This document shows, piece by piece, positions 35,501 through 47,580 of a DNA stretch of 64,000 nucleotides (its first letter is position 1; every line of letters starts with the position of its first letter). Where the stretch lies: NCBI GenBank assembly GCA_025024175.1, contig QCXZ01000001.1, positions 44,262,942 to 44,326,941 of the forward strand, written 5' to 3'. This stretch comes from Rhyzopertha dominica (taxonomy: Eukaryota > Arthropoda > Insecta > Coleoptera > Bostrichidae). The position numbers were made by a program, and so were the translations under genes. Under the pieces are notes generated by a model. The model ran no database searches, had not been told where the DNA came from, and saw only the letters and a program-made list of their open reading frames with translations.

Positions 35501-38500
35501 GAGATTTAAAGTCCCTTTTAATTGCTATAAATGTTCCTAAATCTAAATGTTGGATTTGCGAAATAAAAGCATATTTATATAAAATTCGGTTTATTTTGGC
35601 ATATTTGTATAAGCTGCCATGAAATGTAAAAAAACATGACATTATGCATTTGTCATTAGTGCATCAACAATCAAACGTTACGAAAGTAACTTGAAAAGAA
35701 TTAATATTGAAGGAAATAATTATTCAAATTAATAAATGATAAAATATTGTTTATGCTTCATGAGTAATGTGACCAAAGTATAGCAAGAACGTGCAGAGGA
35801 TTCAACGAAATGTATCCTAATTTACAACTAAACGTGAAAATAGGTCTGGATAGGATGTTGTCTTCAGTGGCATGCGCATGGGGGATATTGGAGTTAGACC
35901 CTCCCTCCCTCCGACTCATAAAGATCATGTTTTTGACAAAAGAACGCGCAAAAATTACGTTTTAGTTTTGAATAAGAAAAACTACGGTATCACCAACAGT
36001 TGTGAAATATACAGCTATTTATATGCAGATATATCAATCCACCTATTAAAGTGGTGGCAAGATTTTTCGATTGCAGGTCGACATTAAGACATTAAAAGTC
36101 AAGAATCGAAAAAACAGTATGTTTAATTTTGTGTTTTATTAAATTGCAGTTTGACCAAAAAAATACGGAAATTAATCAATTAATTCCTCGAAAACCGATG
36201 AACACAAGTACGACTATAGGAAAGCAATATACAAAAATAACCGGAGAGCAACAGCGACTTCATGTTATTCTGTATTGATGAAAACTGCATTACCATTCCT
36301 AGACGGTGACTCAAACTGAGAACAGTATTAAAAGTTTATGGAAACCACAACACATATATTTATAGTAACAAAATTTTGATTTTCTATTTTTCTTCTACGA
36401 ACTTTCTGTATTTAACAACAAATGATTTATAATACTTTGCAAACTTTATTATTTTAAATGGGACGTCTTGTATATTATTTTGTAAACGGGTCTGTCTTCT
36501 TGACAGTTGAGTTTAGTCGTGATTATGATACGTGAATAACTGATCTTTCGTCTTTTTTAACGTGATATATTTTAAATAAACTGTTTGTTACAACTCGGTT
36601 TTTTGTTACTGCCGTGACTGGTAACTATGATTGCTTGTACATATTTAATTTTTTGTTTCGTTCTTAAATACTAGCAATATATGTATATCGTATTTAGGCG
36701 AAGCTTGGCCACTACTTGTTATGAAGTAGAAAATAAGAATATTTCTCAAAAAATATCAACGTGGGGGTTATCACTGTATAAGAAAACAATAAATAATATT
36801 TAATAATACAAACATGGATTTGGTCTCCCTCATAATTACAAAGGTATAGTGTTTCTTATTTAACTAGTTTCAAATATGGACAGCTTTTTTTGATAGGAGG
36901 CTTATTTACTTACCTATGTTTTTCTAACAGTTTTTGAAAAATTAGAAAAGAACTGAATTTTGTTTGTTGATGATCATTTCTTGTTTTGATTTTTCATTCA
37001 AGACAAAAGTATTCTACGTTATTTGGTCTAGGTGTAATGTTGTTATTAAAGTGACAAGTTACAATTCAATAAGAAGCAAAATATGTAATGTATAGGGTGA
37101 TTCACTAAGGATACTGAGCGGCTCTATCTTAAAAACCCTACATTTTATTACTTTGAGCAATTTTTTTTATAATAAAAACGTACCAGAGAAACTCACTAAG
37201 AGCCATTCAAAGTTTAGCAGTTTCCTACTAGGGAAATAAATCCATAATTTGCCATAAAATGTACGTGGGAAATAGAATTTTTAGAATCTCTACCTAATTA
37301 CCTAAAAGTTTCGTTATATTTTCTCTCTGGCGGAGATGTAACAACTTTACAAAGAACAAGAACTTCAAAACTTCTAGATGCCGTGTCTTTTAAAAAGTTT
37401 AACCAGAAACGTACAAGGTATCATCTTAGAAGGAGTTTCTAGAGAATTAATATTAATGGTAAATTGTTCCAAAATTGTTTTCTCTAAATAGCAGTAGATG
37501 GCGCTACTTGAAAAATTGTCATATTTTGATCGATTAAAAAAAATTGAATAATCTTTCTTAAGTAATAACCTACAAACCATAGTGAAATAAAGTTTGTTGC
37601 CCTTTTCAGTTTCTCTTCAAAATTCAAGGACATTATTCCTTCTTTTATTTTGTGTCTTGTGTTTTAATATTTTGGTATGATTCTCGTAACTTCAAAAATG
37701 ACGGATTTCCATACAAGCTTTAATTCCTTTATTACCCCTTAAGGTATAAAATCAGAAAATCCTTCCTTAGTGGGTATTTAAATTTACTGGTCAAATTTGT
37801 CCAGCTTCACTAGTATACGCACGCCGTTGATGAATTAATGAGTCAGGACGTGTTATAGACAATGCCTAGATAATGTCTGCAATTTATTTTCTATTTGCAC
37901 CAACTGCGTTGACATGGATTTTAAGATAATTAAAAAGACGAAAGTTTTTAAACATAGGCAAACTTGATACGCCGTAACCAAAGAAGTTGCATGCATGTGT
38001 ATCTATAGCAACAGAATGTTAAATAAGGTGCTGGATTCTTACCGGTTATTCAATATTGCTTACTCATAAACCTTAGAATGTAGTATACATATATTATTAA
38101 AATGACTGGCGAATTCGCGATGTTAAGGAACTAGACTGTACAAAAACGGAGTTCAACAACACAATTACAGGGTAACGAGTATTACCATACTTTTTAAGTT
38201 GTAAATAATTTCGTGCCCTTCTCTGATTACAGAGATATTGAGAAAATGTGTTTTAATATGAACGAATAAACATAACATAATATTTAATTTTTAATATACA
38301 TTTGCTGCAAATGTTACAACTTCATTAGTTACGGAGCCCTAAAGTATTTAAAAACCTACTCTGAAAAATCACTAAAACGTCTACTAATGTAAAACTTTTT
38401 TTATTAAGTATTTGCGAACGGACGGAAAACAAAGATTGGGTCAAGTTTTAGAATTTATCCAGAAGCTCGTATAAGATATAAACAGCTGTTACCCGAGAAA

Positions 38501-41500
38501 ATTGCACAATGCAAGAAAAGGTACAGTATACGTTGAAAAGTTAAATTTATGTTTTCTCTTAAATCGAGCATAAATGAAGTTCCACTCAATTATTTAAACC
38601 AAATACTCGTATATGTATTTTTTTCTTAGTAACAGTCGTAAAGGATAATCATTTAAATTATTTAATGGGCTTTGGACCTGGATTAAATTATAAAAAATAA
38701 TTAATAAAAATTTTCTACATTGTTTTTGTAAACAGAACATATACATTTACTCTGTATATTTTACAACTTCTGCGTAATATCGCAGTTTCTGTCATTCAAA
38801 GCTAAAATATAATGTTTTGTTTTCGCTTTCTTGTTTTAAAAACCATGATTCTTCATTGATCTTGGGAAGGTCTAATGCGCCCCACTCCTGACCCATGGGT
38901 ACGTTACTGCATATAGGTACAAGTAATATCAAATAAAGATTTGTTACCAAAACAGCCTTACCATAAAAAAAATCTAAAAATCTCAACCGTCTTCACCAGT
39001 TAGAGAAGACCCAATTATCCCTGAATACCATAGATAGGCCATCAAACTCTACTTCAAACAATTTAAAAAATGCACCGTTCTATATATGGGATTAGAGCAG
39101 TCGCGTTGGACTGGTTCTATAGCTTCCTTAATCATTGACAGCAAAATATGAGGATTCATGATACAACTTCCATAATTAAAAATATTGTATACCTAATTGA
39201 CACGTTTAATTGTACAATTGCTTCGAATTAGGCTCGGATACAGAGAGTGAGATGGGTGCAATGCCCCCCCCCCCCCAACCCCCACCCCCTTCCGGCTAAC
39301 GATCATAGCTTCTTATTTTAACCAATTTGAAAATTTTGAAATCGTCATAAGATCACTACCTGTTTACAAGAATGGTCATTAAGTCATCGCCACCTAAGTA
39401 GATCACATTGATCGATTAGCTGTGTTCTATGAAGTGCCGTTTGGGTCATTAATATTTTTTATAAATACATACATTATTGTCATTATTAATATAAAATCTT
39501 TAAGCATAATATTTTTTATTGAATATATAAATTATAATTTGCAAATATATATTTTTCTGTATTTTTCTATTGCTGAAATATATAAATGTAATAATTGTTA
39601 TATATTTAAAAATAAACTGAAGTGAAGTAGTAAGGTTAAACCATTCTTTTTATTCTAACAACATTAAAATCAAAAATACCCATAAAATTTCAATCAAATG
39701 TTATATATTGTTTGGAATGTGAGGATTGTACATAGTACACAGGACAGACATCACAATGGATAGTTAATAGATTGGCCCTCCATAAAAGTGACATAAATAA
39801 ACAAAGGGATAGGTGCTCACTTACAGAGCATATAGTCAGCAATCGTCATCATATTAATTGGGATAATGTCAAAATATTAGATAAAGAAAGTAATACTAAC
39901 AAAAGGTTAATTTTAGAAATGGTTCACATAAATCAAAATCTTCGCGTAAATGATATCACGTTATATTTAGCCGTACTGAGAAATAATTTGTTAGTGGTGC
40001 AGTAGTCAGATACATTAGTAACTTGCTGTTGTAGATATTCACAATCATCCTCAGATTGTATCGAGGTATAAATTTTCAAATCGTTAGCGAAAAGCTGCTT
40101 AAAAGTCATTGGTGCAGCAATAGTAGTAGTGCAGTGGATGTGATTTGTATAACAACTATAGTGGTTCAGTATACTTATCTGTTGTTAAATTGGATTAAGT
40201 TTTCAAGTCCTCATACTAGATATACTATTTCTCTTTTTTCTGAGAATGGTTTTTAGATACAAGTACTATTTTTTTAGTTATGCTCATATGAAATATTTAT
40301 ATTACACTAGGTAAACATCATCAGTGGGTATTTCATAAAGTATGTATTTTTAAATTACTGAGAAATGCATTAAAGAATGTTTTAATGTCTTTATAGAACA
40401 AAAATAAGATATCTAAATACTTAAATTACATTTTTTATTAATTTTATTCATTATTATTTGTTGATAATATGTCTTTCATTACCTTGCGCAATTTTGTAAA
40501 CACTTTATATAATATAACTAGAAAAGTAGATGGCATTGCCATATTCTGCTAACATCATACCATGGCTTTGGCAAAACCAGTTCTGTACCATGCTGTCTGC
40601 ACTAGACCTACTACACTACACTACACTGACAAGCTGTAACGACAGCGATACAGATCTGTGTGTTGTTGGTTGCGGTGCAGACAGCGTAGCATAGACATGC
40701 ATTTTAAATTTAATAGTAGTTACTACATACACAATTTTCCAGATATTCCATTTAAACTAAATTTATTGCAGGATTTCAACAAATTAGTGGTAACCTGACA
40801 AGTTTTGGCAGCCAGAGCTCTACTGAAAGCACCGTATTAGGTGATTCAGAGTCTTCTAGCGCACCATCAAGTCCAGTATCTGGGTTCATCAATCAAGTAC
40901 AGAACTTCTTCAGTAATAGCAACCCGATACAGAATCTCCAAGGAAACCAAAGCGACACTGGTGATTCATCTGCTCAACAGCCTGGTTTCTTCCAGAACGC
41001 AGCTAGCCAAATAGGGCAAGTTATAACGAATTTTAATGTATTTCAACAAAACACTTCAGCTCCGGGTTCACAAAATGAGGAGGAAACTAGCCCTAGTCAG
41101 CCCGTACAGTTCTTCCAAAACGCCGCCAATCAGATCGGCCAGGTGTTCAACAACGCAAATCCCTTCAATCGTCCGTCGACGGACAAACCAGCAGAGGGTG
41201 ATGAAGGTAGCTCCTCTAGTTCGCAGCCACCGCTGCAGGTCTTCCAAAACGCTGCCAATCAGATCGGTCAGGTGTTCAACAACGCCAATCCTTTCAGGCC
41301 TTCCAGTTCGAAACCAGAAGGTGAAAGTGACGAAGGCACGGCGTCGTCTTCCCAGCCTCCTTTCCAAGTTTTCCAGAATGCGGCTAACCAGATCGGCCAA
41401 GTCATCAATAACGTAATAAACAGACCCACCGAAGCACCCAGTGCTGAAAGTGACGCACAGACCACCCAGAATCAGCCGTTCCAGTTCATACAAAATGTCT

Positions 41501-41856
41501 TCGGTGGACTTTATCAACCCAGTAGTAAACCTCCATCTGGGGAGGCGGACACCTCCACCCAAGCTTCCAATCCTATTCTTTCGGGAATCCAGTCTGCCGG
41601 GACACAAGTGCAGCAGTTTTTCAACCAGAGTAACATCCAGGGACTGTCCCCTCCGCAGGGAATTCAGAATCCGCTCAATAATGGCAGTTTTGCTCCTCCG
41701 CAGGGCATTCAGAATCCCTTCGGTAACGGTAGTTTTGCACCACCGGAGGGAATTCAGAACATTTTCAATAACGGAAGCTTCGCTCCTCCTCAAGGAATAT
41801 CCAATCCTTTCAACAATGGTAGCTTCAATCCACCCAGCATTGGTAATCTCCGGTAA
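32567..41856 (+). CDS. Secreted, repeat-rich protein of unknown family (two exons)
   Basis: Exons 32567-33497 and 40772-41856, joined by a GTAAGT..TTGCAG intron of 7274 bp with matching phase; 671 aa in total. The start has a good context (CACCATGG) and gives a signal peptide, MVCFKSLIFVLGLVALARA, cut after Ala-20 or so. Residues 20-200 are acidic and Ser/Glu/Gln-rich; residues about 200-310 look helical (VREIINNGITNIRENVEHY; SMENLISNLKDQTG). Exon 2 has four copies of FQNAANQIGQVFNNANPF (from about residues 383, 424, 468 and 511), separated by Ser/Pro/Glu linkers, and a C-terminal block of four 15-residue units PPQGIQNPFNNGSFA (604-663) ending SIGNLR. No Cys-rich domain, no enzyme motif, no membrane segment after the signal. 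It may be a structural secretion (glue, silk, egg or cuticle related), but I do not recognise the family. The intron is loaded with repeats. Exon structure is sure; function is not. Confidence 0.87.
33771..34938. mobile_element. Unclassified element with long imperfect terminal inverted repeats built from GTTTCGCCC units
   Basis: The left end (33771-33860) has TTTTGCCCC, CCGTTTCGCCC and GTTTCGCCACC in a row. The right end (34850-34938) has the complements GGGGCGAAACGG, GGGGGCGAATCGG and GGGGGCGAAACGG. Outermost AAATTTGGGGATA and its counterpart TATAACCGAAATTT also pair. GC-rich ends stand out in AT-rich surroundings. The interior is AT-rich with no transposase. The target duplication is unclear. 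Confidence 0.6.
39690..40016 (+). pseudogene. Penelope-like GIY-YIG endonuclease relic
   Basis: Broken frames give a C-x2-C type lead (NVIYCLECEDCT), then a decayed Y-x-G-Q-T site, then INRLALHKSDINKQ, SLTEHIVSNRHHINWDNV and KRLILEMVHINQN, the second half of the GIY-YIG domain used by Penelope elements, in the usual order. The 77-codon open part is 39772-40005. It differs clearly from the copies at 1102-2431, so it is another lineage. Confidence 0.7.
40987..41430 (+). repeat. Four-unit repeat inside exon 2 of the secreted protein
   Basis: Units begin near 40987, 41110, 41242 and 41371, each encoding F-Q-N-A-A-x-Q-I-G-Q-V followed by Asn-rich residues; spacing is about 123-132 bp. Units 2-4 are nearly identical and unit 1 is more divergent, so copy number grew recently. 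Confidence 0.9.
41650..41829 (+). repeat. Four 45-bp tandem units, C-terminal repeat of the secreted protein
   Basis: Each unit encodes PPQGIQNPFNNGSFA with few changes (Leu or Ile for Phe, Glu for Gln). Starts at 41650, 41695, 41740 and 41785. Confidence 0.92.
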
Positions 41857-42076
41857 AAATATTATTTAACGAAAAATGAATAAGACTAACTACTATAATG
41901 CAACAAATACAATAATTTCCCGAGTTACTTCATGAATTGATATTCATGGATGTTCTAACGCTGGACGCGACTTCTGAAATTAGAGTTCGTTTAAAATGAA
42001 GCATTTAAAAAGTGGTACATCGTATAATAGTTTTTAATATTGTGGCCTGCCATAGACGTATGTGTTATATTGCATC

Positions 42077-42082
42077 AATAAA
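42077..42082 (+). promoter_or_regulatory. Poly(A) signal of the secreted-protein gene
   Basis: AATAAA 221 bp after the stop codon, followed within 30 bp by a T-rich stretch. Confidence 0.7.
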
Positions 42083-42120
42083 AGTATGTTTTATACTTGC
42101 AGTCTTTTTTATTATATGTT

Positions 42121-45100
42121 TGCCTAAACACATTAATTTATGAGAGAGCTGTCGAAAGCTATTAGTTATTTAGGATTATATCAATGAAGAATAGGACCCC
42201 TTCTAAATATAGTCAAATTTCTAGATAATCATTAGCAGAATATTGTAGTTATAACAGAAGCATTTTAGGTTTCGTTCTGTGCTGTGTAATAAAGTAAAAT
42301 TAATAGAAGTATTTGGGTTAGAGCTCTTCAGCTACTTGCTCGATTAAACAAAGAATAACGCTATTACCTGAAAACCAAGCATAAAAATAATTAACCTATA
42401 TTACCTGTTATTTTTTAAGTATGTAGCTCTAAAATATGAGAATTTGGTAAGAACAGTGAATATATACAAAGATTTTTCAGATGTAGAAGAATTTGATTGA
42501 TGCGCTGCCGACAAACTATACAGAGTGTTGCCGCTAACTGTTTACAACAGCTAACTGTTTTATTTGAAGTCGTAGATAGTGGTTTAAAAAATCTTTTTTT
42601 TCGAAAAGAATCTCGTTATGAAAAAATCATAATCGCATATCACCTATCTGAAATCTTGACTACAACTTTGTTATTTCAAATGGAACGACTTAAATCTGAT
42701 GAAGCCGCAGAATAGTGGTTTAAACGAGAAAGTTTCATATATTTTTTTAAAAGAACACCCCCTCACTAAGTTATTTACTGTAGCTTTGTTATTTTAAATA
42801 TAATTACATACTAGGATCAGCGAATTTTGCTACGTTACTTACTTAGTAGGTTGTATATTAGAGGTGGAGATTTGAGAGGACCACACTCTCCCTGTAGAAG
42901 GTTTCCTCCCGATTATAGACGTTGCTAAATGTTCCTTCAGCAATGAGTCATGTAACGACATTCGTTGGCTCAAGTATATCCTATTCTAAATGGCGTACTT
43001 TATAAATCACATCAAACTAAACAATAAAGGTCTAAATACTCCACTCAACAGTCATTTGTTTTTGAGATATTTCATGTTGAATAATAACTGTTCATCTTTT
43101 TTTATATGAAATCGTAGAATAGTGATTTAAGTTGGAAAATACTTAACTTGTAAAGATAAGTTTCGTGGTGATAAAAAAGGACTTGAGTATAACCGTTTTA
43201 TTTCAAATGGAACGACTTCATTCTGAATATCGTATTGAAAATAAAGACCGTATTATTTTTATTGAATTAATCTAAGAATCCCTAAGACAGCACCATTCTA
43301 CTGTGATTTATTTTTGAGATATTTCATGTTGAATAACTACTGCTCACGAAAAAATCTACATTAGCTAGCTCTTTATTCGAGGCCATAAAATACTGGCTTA
43401 AAAAAAGGAATTTCTTTGAATTTTTTGAGAAGAATCTCGCAATAATAAAATGAGAAAAAAACAAGCAATGGAGCCGCACCTAACATCTTCAGTACAATTC
43501 TGAATAGCGTATGGTTTAGTTTCATCTGAAATAGCAAGTTTATAGTAAAGAAGATCTCAACCAGTTGGTGCTCGATGGTTTTTTCTCGACGCCACAAGTT
43601 TTTTTTTTCAAACCGATATTATAGTCTGAAATTACTGTAGGGTAGTGGTACCTCAGTACTGTTTTGTTTAATTCGATGTGGTCTACCTATTACGCTATTC
43701 AGAATGAAGTCTTTCCATTCGACACTGGTTTTTTGTCATCACCACGAGATACTTTTTGAAAAATTGAAAAAAATTGTTATTTGAATTACCATTTTATGAT
43801 TTCAAGTAAAAAATAAGCTATTGTAAACTGTTATCGTGGACATTCTGTGATATAGGTGTTCCTAAATTTTGCAAACATTTAATCAGCCATTTCACATTGA
43901 TGGACGTCTGTATCAAATATATACTTAGAAATAATTGCGCATTTAGAGAATATTGCTTATGAACACAACTTTTTCCTTGGCTATATTCAATACCCAGACT
44001 TCTCACATGGAGTACAGTAGAATACATCATATTATAATAGGTACATGTATTATCTAATAAATAAATGGGATTATTTCGTCATTTTGTGGTCCCCAGATTC
44101 CATTGGGAGGGTGTTATAGGGTTTTCGAACAATAAACTAGGCCTTCAGAAACATTTGGAACTTTGGAAAAGTTTATCTCCAAAACTATTGGTCCTACAAT
44201 AAATACGCAGTTTGATGTATCATTAGATATCTAATTTGACTGTAATAAATATACACAACGTAGTTCTAATAACAGTTTGCAGTACATGATGCTAATTGGC
44301 TGGGGCTCTAGCTTTCGAGTACGCGGTGTATTGACGCCAAAGGGGTAACATTGCTGTATAAACGTACTGATTTTAGATTTAATTTCAATATGAAAAAATA
44401 GTTGCTCTGTAGATTGATATAACATAACGTTCAGTAACAAAAGCATAAATTCAGAAATTAAAGTCCCGCTTAACCTCGCTGCCTTCTGGCAAAACCGTTC
44501 AGAACGATGACACCTAGACCAAAAAAATGGTTAAATCGAACTCGAAGCGGTCAAACCAGGTTTATAGTAAGTGGGAGGCACAAAAATAAGACGGTTTAAT
44601 GCACTCATCGAAATGTATTTGCCGTAGAATATATACAAATAACAGTAGAATTCATGCAAGTAATGATTTTTTTAATCCACGACAACACTACAGACACTGT
44701 AGTTTTAAATTATTGCTGTAATGAAAATGATAAAAATGCAGGTTGTTTTCATTTAAAACTTCAGATATAACTGACACATTTAAAGTCGTCTACAAAGAAG
44801 TTATTTTCAAATGTGTATCTCCATCTATAAATGCAGCGTTTTTTGCGTACCTCCTAACTGTACAAAATATGAAAAAATGCTTTACACTGAACTTATCCAG
44901 ATTACTTGGCTGCTTAAATGAAACTCCCTGTATATTATGCAATTTTGGATTCCTCATCGAATCCTAATGCTACTTCCTTAACTATATCCGTGGCCTACCT
45001 TAGACTGTTTTGGCGTTATCTGGCTTTCGCAAAAAATTTGACGCTTGTGGAGCTTAAGAAAATAGCAAATATTACAAAAAGTGAAGTTTTCACAGTTTAG

Positions 45101-45599
45101 TGGCAGAAGAAAAATACTATTTGTGCCTTTCCATTTCGAGCGCTTTGTATTTCGTGTATTGTCAACAATTAATGGGTTTGGTTATCCTATTTTGTGCTTT
45201 TGCCTGTTCAAGAAAGGAGAAGACCTATTAGTAGTTCTGAGAAAACAATGCAGGTATAAGTATACTTGTAGTAATGGAATCTTTCCACGTTTGCATACGT
45301 AATCTAGCTCGCATAATTATTGGGTAAGGTTCCGGCAGAGCAAAAAATTATTGTTTATAAACAGTTCTGCTTCTTAAAACAATTACAATCTAAGGTCAGA
45401 TTACAACATGCAAGACATTTTCAGTTTTTTTTTGTGCGGAGATGTAATAGTTCATAATAAATAGACAGATAAAGCTGTTATTCTTCTTTATCATTTGAAA
45501 TATAAATACTTAATAATATTCTGTCAAACACTATTATCGCAATGGCGAAGGGTACAGAAATTTAGGTTCTTTTGCTAGTGAACGTGCAAAGGGATTGCT
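42121..45599. other. Intergenic with dispersed short repeats
   Basis: 3.5 kb without a supported gene. Repeated degenerate blocks include TTATTTCAAATGGAACGACTT (42668 and 43200, first 20 bases shared) and nearby AGAATAGTGGTTTAA / AGAATAGTGATTTAA pieces. A CCCTGTATATTAT piece is at 44927. These look like remnants of one dispersed family also present in the intron at 36447-36478. Confidence 0.5.
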
Positions 45600-46410
45600 C
45601 TATAACTGAATGCGAAGATTTCTTCGACGATGGAACTTTCAACAGTTGTCGCCAATTGGATTAACTGTACACGATCAATGCGGAAATAGGAAATACAAGT
45701 CGTGCAACTGATATTATTTCTAAAATATACAGTTTATTACCGAATCGACATAAGGCAACATACGATAGACTGATTAGTATACCTTTAAGAAAGAAGAAAT
45801 TTAAAATCTACTTTGAAACGGCCATGATAAAAAGCATTCGATATAATTTTACGAATACTATTTCAAAAGGGTATTAACTTTTACTTTAATATGCTCTAAA
45901 TATGACGGAAATTCAGGTCCTCAGTATGATATCATTATACCGGGACGATAAAGAAGTTCGAAAAGACATTAGGAAATATGTTGCATTAGCACATATGCCA
46001 CCCGAATCAATAGACGAGGCATGGATAAATGGATGGAAATTATGGAGGTGTGGCTTCAAAATGTAGAGAAGTGTTAACGATTATTTTGTTGCACAGTGGT
46101 TAGACAATAATTTTGTTCAAAATATGTGGATATGTTACATCGAAAGACATCGTGCGACAAATTCTTTGGAGGGGTAGCACAACAGATTAAATTATGGTGT
46201 TGGAAAATACAAACCAAACATATTTTACTGCTATTGTGCTTAAAACACGACGCCCAACATTATAACATTGTCTAAAGTCAAGTGGAACTAGATAGGACGC
46301 CAAATAAACGACCAAAAAAGCATGTACGTTTCAATGAACAGATTCAATTAATTGTTGAAGATTTTGTTCAAAGTAGAAAATGCGTAGTACAATACTTAAA
46401 CAATTTTTAA
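45600..46410 (+). pseudogene. MULE-type transposase relic
   Basis: Plus-strand pieces in shifting frames follow the MULE DDE domain in order: DDGTFNSC (first Asp), LYTINAEIGN, KIYSLLPNRHKATYDRL, YFETAMIKSIRYNF (second catalytic Asp replaced, Y-F-E for D-F-E), SLYRDDKEVRKDIRKYVALA, NMWICYIERHRATNSLEG and HNRL, VGKYKPNIF, then a Lys-rich tail and stop near 46410. Several stops and frameshifts; ambiguous bases follow at 46432 and 46444. The order and the spacing make the family call firm; it is dead. Confidence 0.78.
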
Positions 46411-46939
46411 TATGTTGTTAGATTGCAATATANAATATGTAATNTAAATATATTTAGATAACTTTAGTAATTTCAGAAAAAAATCATAATAATAATAAAT
46501 ATGTAATCAAATACAGCTGTCTTTGATTTTACTATAGCAACTTAACCAAAGGTTCTTACAGTGCTATTTCGATTTTGTTGTTTGTGAGTGCTTGTAGTAC
46601 ATAATACGTGTATTTATACTATTTTTAATGCATCTTATTCTACACGATTTAAATTGCCAGAAGAAATACAAAATCGTTTAAAATATTTAAACATTTATTA
46701 GCATCAATCAATCCCCTGTAAAATATTCTTCTTGATTTTTTAAAAACTTACACTGAGGTGTATCGTACTCACATACCTACACATTTTATTTATATTTATG
46801 CGATCTGTAAATAATTATGATTTTAATTTTTTTTTCACCTCCTTGACAAAACCTGTTGGCCTTATTCGATCAGGTCCATAAATTTTAAAATTAATTTGAG
46901 GTGATTTTATGTAGTAGACATTGCTCATTTTCCTTAATT

Positions 46940-47580
46940 GATGGGTACCAATATTGGTCAAAAATTACATTAATTCTTTCAGCTGGATATTTTGTTATCA
47001 TCCACAGATTTTTTTTTAGAAATATTACTAAATGTTTTGGGTACCCTGCATGTAGTAGCGCTGATCCACCAAATATTGTAATCACAGGCTGTGATTCCGA
47101 TATACTGGTAAAAATGCTTGGTAATAAGGTCCAAATGAAAAATCCTTCTTTTTATATCATATGGATGCTTACCGGGACCAGGAATCATGAAAGGATTATC
47201 GACGTCACTAAAATTTATTAAGAAAGCTTAGTTGGTTTCCATGCTTTTACTGGATGTGATTTTAATCCTGCCTTCTTTAATAAGGAAAAAAACCATTTAC
47301 CTTATTAAAATGGAATATTTCATTTCAGCAAGCCTTTGCAGCTCTAGGTAATGTTGGTTTGACAGAATGGTTTCCAAATTTTAAATGATGGTAGATTCTA
47401 GCTATTAATCAGTAGTTACAAGGTCACTAATATTAATGAAAGCTTCAGCAAAAAAAATAGTAATTTCGACACGAGCTCACCTTGCAAAAGCGAGCTAGAC
47501 CAGCAGCTTTTAAGAGCTCATTACTTTACTAGCATTTGGAAAAATGCTTTCAAAGAAGAGCCTATGACACTGAGCTCAAT
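46940..47580 (+). pseudogene. Relic of a PIN/XPG-like mobile-element-associated protein
   Basis: The plus-strand frame to 47221 has NIVITGCDSDILVKML, followed by ESLVGFHAFTGCDFNPAFFNK at about 47222-47280, then broken pieces with a shape like PAAFKSS and AFKEEPMTLSSM (47495-47580). D-S-D and the TGCD box with following K match a nuclease-like domain seen in many repeated invertebrate proteins with an unknown mobile role. Frameshifts throughout. The link to PIN/XPG fold is by motif resemblance only. Confidence 0.5.

Larger units (their letters stand above)
33498..40771 (+). other. Large intron of the secreted repeat-protein gene
   Basis: 7.3 kb, AT-rich. It contains a TIR element (33771-34938), an ATT run (34604-34625), repeats sharing GGGTGATTCAC (35039, 37094) and CCCTGTATATTAT-type ends (35471, 36466), a C run (39264-39276) and a Penelope-like GIY-YIG relic (39690-40016). 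I see no host exon inside. Confidence 0.7.

Noticed and set aside
41068..41793. 241-codon open frame on the minus strand inside exon 2 of the secreted protein
   Set aside because: It mirrors the repeated units of the plus-strand exon, has no start context or splice support, and exists because the repeats lack complementary stops.
41650..41829. Regular 45-bp repeats as a CRISPR-like array
   Set aside because: Units are contiguous coding repeats in one reading frame without spacers, in an animal gene.
44743..45302. Three overlapping 60-74 codon plus-strand frames
   Set aside because: Short, unrelated frames without motifs; one contains a piece of the dispersed CCCTGTATATTAT repeat.
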